Positions 1 to 5,947 of a stretch of DNA of 6,199 bases are shown one piece after another (position 1 is the first letter of the stretch; the number at the start of each line of letters is the position of its first letter). Under the pieces are notes generated by a model. It ran no database searches. It saw only the letters and a program-made list of their open reading frames with translations, and was not told the DNA's origin. The DNA is from an uncultured beta proteobacterium (GTDB taxonomy: Bacteria > Pseudomonadota > Gammaproteobacteria > Burkholderiales > Burkholderiaceae_C), in assembly GCA_903914985.1 (NCBI GenBank), contig CAIWRE010000296.1, forward strand, positions 1 to 6,199, in the 5' to 3' direction. A program made the translations under genes and the position numbers.

Positions 1-106
1 CGATGCCAGACTTGCCGGCGAGAAGATTGGCCCAGGCCTGCTCTACCGTATTGCCGACGGGACTGACACAACCTAAACCTGTAACAACGACGCGACGACG
101 GGACAT
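1..106 (-). CDS. fabF: Beta-ketoacyl-ACP synthase II, N-terminal 35 codons (partial, runs off left edge)
   Basis: The enzyme condenses malonyl-ACP with a growing acyl-ACP in the cytosolic type II fatty acid elongation cycle. Only the start is in the window. The minus strand reads [19 protein letters not shown] and continues to GKSGI, the typical KAS II N-terminus: a basic start, the first beta strand VVVTGLG, then the conserved SPVG turn. The catalytic Cys-His-His residues lie beyond the edge. The ATG at 104-106 is preceded by AGGTG, a fair Shine-Dalgarno about four bases upstream. The gene follows acpP on the same strand after 127 bp, the usual acpP-fabF order in proteobacteria. Paralogues such as FabB share this fold, so the name rests on the N-terminal motif together with the position after acpP. 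Confidence 0.93.
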   Translation of the reverse strand, partial: MSRRRVVVTGLGCVSPVGNTVEQAWANLLAGKSGI

Positions 107-233
107 ATTCACCTGTATGGAACTTTGCTGCAATGAATCACTGCATTGCTGCAGCTTTTACTCAAGCCCCGGCGGGCGGCTTTGCATCCGGCAACCAGGG
201 CCCCGTTCGACCACCGACCTGGGCGGCTACGCC
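107..233 (-). other. acpP-fabF intergenic spacer / fabF leader
   Basis: This 127-bp spacer contains no gene I can support. On the minus strand it holds a GC-rich hairpin at 164-182 (arms AAGCC/GGCTT, extended by two C-G pairs across a one-base bulge) and a second hairpin nearer fabF, listed separately. Neither is followed by a U-run, so neither looks like a standard intrinsic terminator. I see no convincing -10/-35 pair, so fabF is probably transcribed by readthrough from acpP, with the spacer perhaps serving for mRNA processing or differential expression. That role is inference. Confidence 0.5.
126..153 (-). other. Inverted repeat / hairpin in fabF leader
   Basis: Arms 126-135 and 144-153 are complementary over ten positions with a single internal T-T mismatch (129/150), leaving an 8-nt loop. 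The innermost six pairs are GCAATG/CATTGC. It lies about 20 nt upstream of the fabF ATG and just outside its AGGTG ribosome site. No U-tract follows on either strand, so termination is unlikely. An mRNA stabiliser, an RNase processing site, or a dyad operator are all possible; the sequence alone does not decide. Confidence 0.5.
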
Positions 234-515
<282 letters not shown>

Positions 516-580
516 GTGCAAAGCTTAAAAACTTGCGCCAGCGGTCGAACGGACACATCGACCAACACGAAATGCGCACT

Positions 581-1327
581 TTACATGTACATGCCGCCGT
601 TGACATGCAGCTCCTGCCCGGTCACATACGCCGCTTGGGGAGAGGCCAGGTAAGCCACCGCGTGCGCAATATCGGCGGGCTTGCCCAAATGCCCCAAGGG
701 GATTTGGCTTTGCAAGGCGGCTTTTTGCTCAGGCGCCAGCTCAGCCGTCATATCAGTCTCAATAAATCCCGGCGCGACGCAATTGACGGTAATGTTGCGC
801 GAACCCAGCTCACGGGCCAAAGCGCGTGTCATGCCCGCTACACCGGCTTTGGCGGCCGCATAGTTGGCCTGACCAGGGTTGCCAGAGGCGCCCACCACCG
901 AAGTGATGTTGATGATGCGGCCATATCGCTGCTTCATCATGGTGCGCATCACGGCGCGGCTCATGCGAAAGACGCCCTTGAGGTTGGCGTCGATCACCGC
1001 ATCCCAATCCTCGTCCTTCATGCGCATGGCCAGGTTGTCGCGCGTAATGCCGGCGTTGTTGACCAATATCTGGATGCCACCCCACTCTTTGACGATGCCA
1101 TCCACCAAGGCATCAGCAGCCGCGCCATCCGTCACATTCAGCACGCGCCCGGCGCAAGCTGGAAACCCGGCCAGCGCTTGCGCCACCGACGATGCACCCG
1201 CCTCGGAGGTCGCGGTGCCGATGACCCGCACACCACTTCGCGCCAATTCAAGCGCAATCGCAGCACCAATGCCGCGCGACGCACCGGTCACCAGGGCCAC
1301 TTGGCCTGCAAAAACGGCTTGGGTCAT
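581..1327 (-). CDS. fabG: 3-oxoacyl-ACP reductase
   Basis: This NADPH-dependent enzyme reduces 3-ketoacyl-ACP to (R)-3-hydroxyacyl-ACP, the first reduction of each elongation round. It is a classical short-chain dehydrogenase of 248 residues, the usual FabG length. The Rossmann nucleotide-binding motif TGASRGIG is at 14-21, NNAG at 90-93, and the catalytic tetrad is Asn115, Ser143, Tyr156 and Lys160 (YAAAK). The late PGFIETDMT segment and the C-terminal VTGQELHVNGGMYM are also FabG hallmarks. The ATG (1325-1327) overlaps the fabD stop as ATGA, so translation is probably coupled, yet it also has a strong AAGGAG ribosome site at 1335-1340 inside fabD, seven bases from the start. Many paralogous reductases exist, but the fabD-fabG-acpP context makes this the housekeeping copy. 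Confidence 0.98.
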   Translation of the reverse strand: MTQAVFAGQVALVTGASRGIGAAIALELARSGVRVIGTATSEAGASSVAQALAGFPACAGRVLNVTDGAAADALVDGIVKEWGGIQILVNNAGITRDNLAMRMKDEDWDAVIDANLKGVFRMSRAVMRTMMKQRYGRIINITSVVGASGNPGQANYAAAKAGVAGMTRALARELGSRNITVNCVAPGFIETDMTAELAPEQKAALQSQIPLGHLGKPADIAHAVAYLASPQAAYVTGQELHVNGGMYM

Positions 1328-2274
1328 GCCAGCGCTCCTTGAACTTCCGCCAAGGTGGCCGGGTCGAAGATTGCAAGCCCCGTCAATTCGGGATCAATGC
1401 GCTTGACCATGCCCGCGAGCACTTTGCCGGGGCCGCACTCCACCAGGTGAGAAACTCCGCGTGCCTTGATGGCTTGGACCGTTTCCACCCAGCGTACGGG
1501 ACCGAAAGCCTGGCGGTACAAGGCGTCGCGCACACGCGCAAGGTCTGACTCCACCGCCACATCGATATTATTCACAAGCGCAATGTGCGGGCTGGAAAAC
1601 TCTACCTCTGCCAAGCGCGTCTGCAGTTTTTGAGCAGCAGGCAACATCAGCGAAGAGTGGAACGGCGCAGACACCGGCAGCAGCAGTGCACGCTTGGCGC
1701 CGTTGGCCTTCAGGACTTCACACGCACGGTCCACCGCGGCTTTGCTGCCGGAAATCACGGTTTGAGAGGGGTCGTTGAAGTTGGCTGCTTCCACCACTTC
1801 AGCAGATCGTGCGCCAAATTCCTGTGTCACTTCCTGGCACAGTGCCGCAATACGCACCGCGTCCATACCCAAAATGGCGGCCATGGCACCCACGCCGACG
1901 GGTACTGCTTCTTGCATCGCTTGGGCACGCAGTCGCACCAAGGGGGTGGCCTGCGACAAGGTCAGGGCACCTGCGGCAACCAGCGCGGCGTATTCACCCA
2001 AGGAGTGGCCTGCAACCACCGCGGGTGCCACACCCACCTCTGACATCCAAACCCGGTAGGCCGCCACGCCCGCAACCAGCATGACCGGTTGGGTATTGGT
2101 GGTCAGGGACAGTGTTTCTTTCGGACCTTCGTGAATCAACTTGGCCAAATCTTCGCCCAAAGAATCAGAGGCTTCTTGCAGGGCCGCGCGAACAACGGGG
2201 TGATCGCCCCAGGCATCAAGCATGCCCACCGATTGGGAACCCTGCCCGGGAAAAATAAACGCAAATGGTTTCAT
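1324..2274 (-). CDS. fabD: Malonyl-CoA:ACP transacylase
   Basis: FabD transfers malonyl from CoA to AcpP, supplying the two-carbon donor for FabH and FabF. The 316-residue protein has the N-terminal FPGQGSQSVGM motif (oxyanion Gln11), the nucleophile Ser91 in GHSLGEY, the malonate-binding Arg116 in LVRLRAQAM, and the catalytic His206 in VSAPFHSSLM. VECGPGKVL near the C-terminus is also conserved. All residues needed for activity are present and the length is normal. The start at 2272-2274 gives the family N-terminus MKPFAFIFPGQG. No Shine-Dalgarno is visible upstream (the preceding bases are CAAGCAACAATCT), and the gene is 44 bp after fabH rather than overlapping it, so initiation is either weak or depends on ribosomes arriving from fabH. 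It overlaps fabG by 4 bp at its end. Confidence 0.98.
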   Translation of the reverse strand: MKPFAFIFPGQGSQSVGMLDAWGDHPVVRAALQEASDSLGEDLAKLIHEGPKETLSLTTNTQPVMLVAGVAAYRVWMSEVGVAPAVVAGHSLGEYAALVAAGALTLSQATPLVRLRAQAMQEAVPVGVGAMAAILGMDAVRIAALCQEVTQEFGARSAEVVEAANFNDPSQTVISGSKAAVDRACEVLKANGAKRALLLPVSAPFHSSLMLPAAQKLQTRLAEVEFSSPHIALVNNIDVAVESDLARVRDALYRQAFGPVRWVETVQAIKARGVSHLVECGPGKVLAGMVKRIDPELTGLAIFDPATLAEVQGALA

Positions 2275-2318
2275 AGATTGTTGCTTGAAAGTGCAATCGT
2301 CGCTGCGGGCTGTTTAGG

Positions 2319-3296
2319 CTAATAATTGAGCAGCACCGCGCCCCAGGTAAAGCCACCACCCACGCCTTCAAGAAGCAGGGTTTGGCCGCGCTGAACCTTG
2401 CCGCTGCGCACACCATAGTCCAAGGCCAGAGGAATCGAGGCAGCCGAGGTATTGCCATGCTCGCCCACGGTCACGATAACCTTTTCCATCGGCAGCTTCA
2501 GCTTCTTGGCTGTGCTTTGCATAATGCGGATGTTGGCTTGGTGCGGGATCAGCCAGTCGATGTCGGCTTCGGTCTTCCCTGCTTTTTCAAGCACGGCGCG
2601 CGCCGCACTTTCCAAAACACCCACGGCGAGTTTAAATACCGCCTGCCCTTCCATCTTCAACAGAGGGACGCCAGAAATTGCGCCGCCACTCACGTGACCG
2701 GGCACGCACAGCAAATCCACGTGCTTACCGTCGGCATGCAGGTCGCTGGACAAGATGCCAGGGGCCTCTGAAGCCTCGAGCACCACAGCGCCCGCGCCAT
2801 CACCAAACAACACGCAGGTACCGCGGTCGTTGAAATCAAGAATGCGGGAAAAAATCTCGGCACCCACCACCACCGCACACCGCGCCGTGCCGGATTTGAT
2901 CAGTGCGTCTGCGACCGTCAGGGCATAGACAAAGCCGCTGCACACCGCCTGAACATCAAAAGCTGCGCCGCCTGCCGCACCCAGCTTGGCCTGCAGGATA
3001 CAAGCCGTGGACGGAAAAACCATGTCCGGCGTCGAGGTCGCCACAATGATCAGATCAACCTCTTGCGCCGTGCGACCAGCGGCTTGCAGGGCGCGCTTGG
3101 CAGCCTCCAGGCCCAGGTCGCTGCTGTAGACACCGTCGCCTGCAAAGTGACGAGCGCCGATGCCGCTGCGCTCGACAATCCATTCGTTCGAGGTCTCAAT
3201 GCCCTTGGCTGCAAGCTGGTTGACCAGCTCCGCATTGGTGACTTTGTGGGGGGGAAGGTAACTTCCGGTGCCGGTAATGCGCGAATATCTGCTCAT
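2319..3296 (-). CDS. fabH: Beta-ketoacyl-ACP synthase III
   Basis: FabH starts fatty acid synthesis by condensing an acyl-CoA primer, normally acetyl-CoA, with malonyl-ACP. At 325 residues it is full length with a thiolase fold. The catalytic triad is visible: Cys119 in DVQAVCSGF, His252 in [10 protein letters not shown] and Asn282 in EHGNTSAAS. Other family marks are the start [13 protein letters not shown], the ERSGIGARH loop at 42-50, [12 protein letters not shown] at 88-99, and the C-terminal [15 protein letters not shown]. The ATG (3294-3296) overlaps the plsX stop as ATGA. The bases just upstream are a pyrimidine run (CCTCCTCCCTCCC), so there is no Shine-Dalgarno, and translation is likely coupled to plsX termination. 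It ends with TAG, 44 bp before fabD. Primer preference (acetyl versus branched or longer) cannot be judged from the sequence. Confidence 0.98.
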   Translation of the reverse strand: MSRYSRITGTGSYLPPHKVTNAELVNQLAAKGIETSNEWIVERSGIGARHFAGDGVYSSDLGLEAAKRALQAAGRTAQEVDLIIVATSTPDMVFPSTACILQAKLGAAGGAAFDVQAVCSGFVYALTVADALIKSGTARCAVVVGAEIFSRILDFNDRGTCVLFGDGAGAVVLEASEAPGILSSDLHADGKHVDLLCVPGHVSGGAISGVPLLKMEGQAVFKLAVGVLESAARAVLEKAGKTEADIDWLIPHQANIRIMQSTAKKLKLPMEKVIVTVGEHGNTSAASIPLALDYGVRSGKVQRGQTLLLEGVGGGFTWGAVLLNY

Positions 3297-4342
3297 GGGA
3301 GGGAGGAGGCGGCTTTGTCGGTGTCGGTTTGCAAACCCGCCAGGAGCGGGGCCGCGTGCGCGAGTCGCGTTTGTAAGCGCTCCAGCAAGTTGTTCTCGAC
3401 TGCATCATACGCGCGCAACAATGCATTGGCGAAAGCGGCGGTATCGGCAGAACCATGGCTTTTGATGACCACACCGCGCAATCCCAGCAGGGCTGCCCCA
3501 TTGTGGCGCCCCGGGTCGATGCGGCGCTTCAATGACGAAAGCACCGGGTAGGCGACGAGTGCCGCCAGCTTGGTGAAAATGTTTTTAGAAAAGTCGGCTT
3601 TCAAAAAGCCCACAATCATGCTGGCCAATCCTTCACCCGACTTGAGCATGACGTTGCCCACAAAACCATCGCAGACCACCAAGTCCACGGTGCCCTTGAA
3701 GATGTCGTTGCCTTCAACATTGCCAAAAAAGTGCAAGTCGCCCGCGTTGGCTGCTGCACGCATCAAGTCCCCGGCTTCTTTGATCGTTTCGTTGCCCTTG
3801 ATGATTTCAGAGCCAATGTTGAGCAAGCCCACGGTGGGCTGCGCCTTGCTGTGTGTGACCGACACCAGTGCAGAGCCCATCACAGCAAATTGAAGCAGCT
3901 GCACAGCCGAGCAATCGACATTGGCACCCAAGTCGAGCACTGTTGTGGCGCCACCCAAAGCATTGGGGATCTGGCCCGATAGAGCAGGACGTTCGATGCC
4001 GTCCAGGGTTTTGAGCACATAACGGGCGATCGCCATCAGTGCACCCGTGTTGCCTGCAGACACGGCCGCCTGCGCAGCGCCGTCTTTGACCTGCTGCACT
4101 GCAACACGCATGGAGGAGTCCTTCTTCTTGCGAAGGGCCACTTCCAGCGGATCGTCCATGGTGACGACTTCGGTGGCGGTCAACACGATGGCTCTCGGGT
4201 GGGAAAAACCTCTCAGAGCCTCAGGCAAGCCGACCAGAACCAACGCGGCGTCAGGTCGCTCGTCCAGAAACTGACGGCAAGCCGGCAAAGTGACTGAAAC
4301 GCCGTGGTCCCCGCCCATGCAATCGACCGCAATGGTGATCAT
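3293..4342 (-). CDS. plsX: Phosphate acyltransferase (acyl-ACP:phosphate)
   Basis: PlsX converts acyl-ACP and inorganic phosphate to acyl-phosphate, the donor used by PlsY to acylate glycerol-3-phosphate in phospholipid synthesis; it is a peripheral membrane protein. The 349-residue product is of normal length. Visible family motifs are DCMGGDHG at 7-14, the active-site segment [10 protein letters not shown] at 95-104, RPALSGQIP at 118-126, VLDLGANVD at 135-143, NIGSE at 175-179, GNVEGNDIF at 207-215 and CDGFVGNV at 224-231, with HGSADTAAF near the end. The start at 4340-4342 matches the family N-terminus. No Shine-Dalgarno precedes it; instead a small hairpin (CGGC-AGAA-GCCG, 4350-4361) sits seven bases upstream. 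A terminator separates it from rpmF, and its stop overlaps fabH. Confidence 0.98.
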   Translation of the reverse strand: MITIAVDCMGGDHGVSVTLPACRQFLDERPDAALVLVGLPEALRGFSHPRAIVLTATEVVTMDDPLEVALRKKKDSSMRVAVQQVKDGAAQAAVSAGNTGALMAIARYVLKTLDGIERPALSGQIPNALGGATTVLDLGANVDCSAVQLLQFAVMGSALVSVTHSKAQPTVGLLNIGSEIIKGNETIKEAGDLMRAAANAGDLHFFGNVEGNDIFKGTVDLVVCDGFVGNVMLKSGEGLASMIVGFLKADFSKNIFTKLAALVAYPVLSSLKRRIDPGRHNGAALLGLRGVVIKSHGSADTAAFANALLRAYDAVENNLLERLQTRLAHAAPLLAGLQTDTDKAASSLP

Positions 4343-4390
4343 GCGAGACCGGCTTCTGCCGTTGTTTTCAGGGAAAAAAGCACGCTCAGA

Positions 4391-4435
4391 AAAGAAAAAA
4401 GCCCGACGCTACAAGGGATGCAGCTTCGGGCTTTT
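4391..4435 (-). terminator. Rho-independent terminator after rpmF, upstream of plsX
   Basis: On the minus strand a ten-pair stem (4426-4435 with 4397-4406, AAAAGCCCGA/TCGGGCTTTT) continues past one A-G mismatch into six more pairs (4419-4424 with 4408-4413) and closes a 5-nt loop. It is followed by TTTTTTCTTTTC. One inner pair is G-U in the minus-strand RNA but would be an A-C mismatch in the plus-strand RNA, and the good U-tract is on the minus side, so the element points in the direction of rpmF transcription. The stem begins 14 bases after the rpmF stop. plsX-fabH-fabD-fabG must therefore rely on readthrough or a promoter I cannot identify. Confidence 0.88.
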
Positions 4436-4449
4436 CGCCTGTAAGCGAA

Positions 4450-4632
4450 TTAAGCTTCAGACTTGGTCTTGAGCACCTTGCGGCCACGGTAGAAACCGGT
4501 GGGGCTGATGTGGTGGCGCAGATGGATTTCACCTGTGGTGGGTTCCACGGCAATGCCGGGGACGACCAGAGCGTTGTGCGAACGGTGCATGCCACGCTTG
4601 GAAGGAGATTTCTTGTTTTGTTGAACTGCCAT
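4450..4632 (-). CDS. rpmF: 50S ribosomal protein L32
   Basis: L32 is a small basic protein of the large ribosomal subunit. The 60-residue product begins [20 protein letters not shown], the standard L32 N-terminus, and continues with the conserved [20 protein letters not shown]. No zinc-binding cysteines are present, so it is the zinc-free form usual in proteobacteria. The ATG at 4630-4632 has an AGGAG ribosome site at 4639-4643, six bases away. The reading frame stays open upstream to 4722, but that extension lacks L32 similarity and would begin at or before the predicted transcription start. A promoter lies about 95 bp upstream and a strong terminator directly downstream, so rpmF is probably expressed at a high level, partly as a single-gene transcript. 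The yceD-rpmF-plsX order is widely conserved. Confidence 0.98.
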   Translation of the reverse strand: MAVQQNKKSPSKRGMHRSHNALVVPGIAVEPTTGEIHLRHHISPTGFYRGRKVLKTKSEA

Positions 4633-4656
4633 GGTTGGCTCCTGGTCAAAATGTAC

Positions 4657-4669
4657 CGCGCAAGGCGCG
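4657..4669 (-). other. Short GC hairpin in rpmF leader
   Basis: The minus-strand leader between the rpmF promoter and its ribosome site contains CGCGC-CTT-GCGCG, five G-C pairs closing a three-base loop, about 14 nt upstream of the AGGAG. It may simply reflect base composition. Ribosomal protein leaders can bind their own product, but nothing here proves that for L32. Confidence 0.3.
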
Positions 4670-4700
4670 CCACAGTCGGTTGGTGGGAACGCACTGGCAT

Positions 4701-4737
4701 CCTGGGCAGCGCGGTAAGCCAAGGATTATAGCCCAGG
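4701..4737. repeat. Perfect 7-bp inverted repeat around the rpmF -10 and start site
   Basis: CCTGGGC at 4701-4707 and GCCCAGG at 4731-4737 are exact reverse complements separated by 23 bp. The arms are 30 bp apart centre to centre, close to three helical turns. One arm abuts the upstream edge of the TATAAT and the other lies in the early transcribed region, so the pair brackets the predicted start near 4718. This could be an operator dyad or chance in GC-rich DNA. Confidence 0.45.
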
Positions 4738-4754
4738 TTGGGGGTGTTTGGCCA
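4725..4754 (-). promoter_or_regulatory. Sigma70-type promoter of rpmF
   Basis: The minus strand carries a perfect TATAAT at 4725-4730 and, 18 bp upstream, TGGCCA at 4749-4754 (four of six matches to TTGACA). This predicts a transcription start near 4718 and an rpmF leader of about 85 nt. The spacing is within the normal range and the position, in the 144-bp gap after yceD, is sensible. It would let rpmF be transcribed independently of yceD. Confidence 0.7.
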
Positions 4755-4776
4755 GCCTCGACGCGGCGCCTTTCAC

Positions 4777-5319
4777 TTAGCCCTTCGGGACCTTCAACGC
4801 CACCAAGGCCGCAAACGGGTTGGGTTTGTCCCCTGTCTCTTGAAAATCAGCGTCCGCCACCTGCAATTTCACCGCGTGGGGACACACCTCGTGCTTGGGT
4901 GAGGCTGGCAACGCCATCAGAAGCTCGTCTTCCACCAGCTCCAGCAGATCAAATTCGGTGCTCAGCGCCAGCACATCTTCTTCAGAATCTTCGTCTTCGA
5001 GCTCGGCTTGCGCCTCGGACGCCACAAAGCGGAATTCCCGCGCAAAGGACACCTCCTGTTCGACAGGCGCCAAACACCGTTGGCACACCATCGTCAGACG
5101 CGTGCCGGCCGACAGTTGCATCCAGGGCGCCGCCCCACTCTCTGCGACTTCCCGCATGTCCCCTTGGGCTTGGAAGTGCACTTGCGCGTCAGGGACATTC
5201 GTTTGCTGAAAGTCCTGCAAGCGCCCGAAGTGAGCGAGCGGCTCCTGCCCCACTAGCGTTGCGCCGGACTTGGCGAAATTCAGGACAGGCAGTTTGCGCG
5301 GGTTCAAGGTCGGCTTCAT
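4777..5319 (-). CDS. yceD: YceD family protein (DUF177), large rRNA accumulation factor
   Basis: YceD/DUF177 proteins are linked to accumulation of 23S rRNA and large ribosomal subunit biogenesis in bacteria and plastids; the biochemical role is not settled. The 180-residue product shows the family pattern: a weakly conserved N-terminal half, a CQRC pair (Cys79, Cys82) within LTMVCQRCLAPV, a third cysteine (Cys146) in SPKHEVCP, an acidic stretch at about 106-115, the helix DLLELVEDELLMALP at 124-138, and the C-terminal signature KPNPFAALVALK. I place the start at MKPTLNPRKLP (5317-5319), which matches relatives. An in-frame ATG nine codons upstream (5346) overlaps the maf start and adds no conserved sequence. 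No clear Shine-Dalgarno precedes either start. It is followed by rpmF after 144 bp. Confidence 0.93.
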   Translation of the reverse strand: MKPTLNPRKLPVLNFAKSGATLVGQEPLAHFGRLQDFQQTNVPDAQVHFQAQGDMREVAESGAAPWMQLSAGTRLTMVCQRCLAPVEQEVSFAREFRFVASEAQAELEDEDSEEDVLALSTEFDLLELVEDELLMALPASPKHEVCPHAVKLQVADADFQETGDKPNPFAALVALKVPKG

Positions 5320-5344
5320 GGCGCCAGTGTAAGAGAATCGCCGC

Positions 5345-5947
5345 ATGCAACATCAACTTTCGCGCCCTTTGGTGCTGGGCTCCAGCTCCGTCTATCGCCG
5401 CCAATTGCTCGAGCGCCTTGGCCTGCCGTTCACAGTGAAATCGCCCGGCGTTGATGAAACTCCCCGCCTTGGCGAAGCGCCTGCTGCGCTGGCTGCTCGC
5501 CTGGCCTTGGCCAAAGCCTATGCCGTGGCGGACCAACATCCAGAAAGCGTGGTGATTGGCTGCGACCAAGTGGCGGACCTGAACGGCGTGAGTTTGGGCA
5601 AACCAGGCGACCATGATCGCGCCACGGCGCAGCTGCAGAGCATGCGCGGGCGCACCGTGGTATTCCAAACCGCCATGGCCGTGGTGTGCCGTGCCACAGG
5701 GTTTGAAAGCCAAGCCTTGGCGCAGGTGGTCGTCAAATACCGCAATTTGTCGGACGCAGAAATTGAGTACTACCTGCGCATCGAGCAGCCCTATGACTGC
5801 GCCGGCAGCGCCAAAAGCGAAGGCTTGGGCATTGCCCTACTAGAAAGCATAGAAAACGACGACCCCACAGCACTCGTCGGATTGCCCTTGATCCGGCTGA
5901 GTAGCATGTTGCGTGCAGCGGGCTTGCCATTGTTGGGCGGCTTGTGA
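5345..5947 (+). CDS. yceF: Maf-like nucleotide pyrophosphatase, YceF type (7-methyl-GTP pyrophosphatase)
   Basis: Maf proteins hydrolyse non-canonical nucleoside triphosphates to monophosphates and pyrophosphate. The YceF subgroup prefers 7-methyl-GTP, preventing its entry into RNA. The 200-residue protein has the nucleotide-binding LVLGSSSVYRRQLLERLG at 9-26, PGVDE at 34-38, the catalytic Asp74 in IGCDQVA, LGKPGDHDRA at 84-93, and YDCAGSAKSEGLG at 150-162, which together with the ALVGLPLI ending favours YceF over the dTTP-type YhdE. The loop reads LGSSSVYR where LASTSPYR is more common, a mild change. The ATG at 5345 has a weak AAGAG nine bases upstream. It diverges from yceD with only 25 bp between starts, the arrangement also seen in E. 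coli (yceF next to yceD-rpmF-plsX-fab). Its TGA overlaps the next start. Confidence 0.95.
   Translation: MQHQLSRPLVLGSSSVYRRQLLERLGLPFTVKSPGVDETPRLGEAPAALAARLALAKAYAVADQHPESVVIGCDQVADLNGVSLGKPGDHDRATAQLQSMRGRTVVFQTAMAVVCRATGFESQALAQVVVKYRNLSDAEIEYYLRIEQPYDCAGSAKSEGLGIALLESIENDDPTALVGLPLIRLSSMLRAAGLPLLGGL

Noticed and set aside
164..182. GC-rich hairpin after acpP as an intrinsic terminator
   Set aside because: It is followed by GAGTAAAAG rather than a U-run on the minus strand, so it lacks the release signal.
533..1342. 269-codon plus-strand open frame antisense to fabG
   Set aside because: The His/Arg/Gly-rich product is typical of a shadow frame in GC-rich DNA; fabG with all its catalytic residues occupies the other strand.
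3248..3254. Run of seven G (C7 in the fabH coding strand) as a phase-variable tract
   Set aside because: Seven bases is short for slip-strand variation, it simply encodes Pro15-Pro16-His17, and fabH is expected to be essential or nearly so; chance is enough.
4633..4722. N-terminal extension of rpmF to an ATG at 4722
   Set aside because: L32 proteins start at MAVQQNK; the extension covers the leader and ribosome site and begins about at the predicted transcription start.
5320..5346. Upstream start for yceD giving nine extra residues
   Set aside because: The added residues MRRFSYTGA are not family-like and the ATG lies within the maf start codon region; MKPTLNPRKLP fits relatives better.
4635..5438. 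267-codon plus-strand open frame across the rpmF leader, yceD and the maf start
   Set aside because: The Pro/Ser/Arg-rich translation has no recognisable domain and it is antisense to yceD; compositional artefact.
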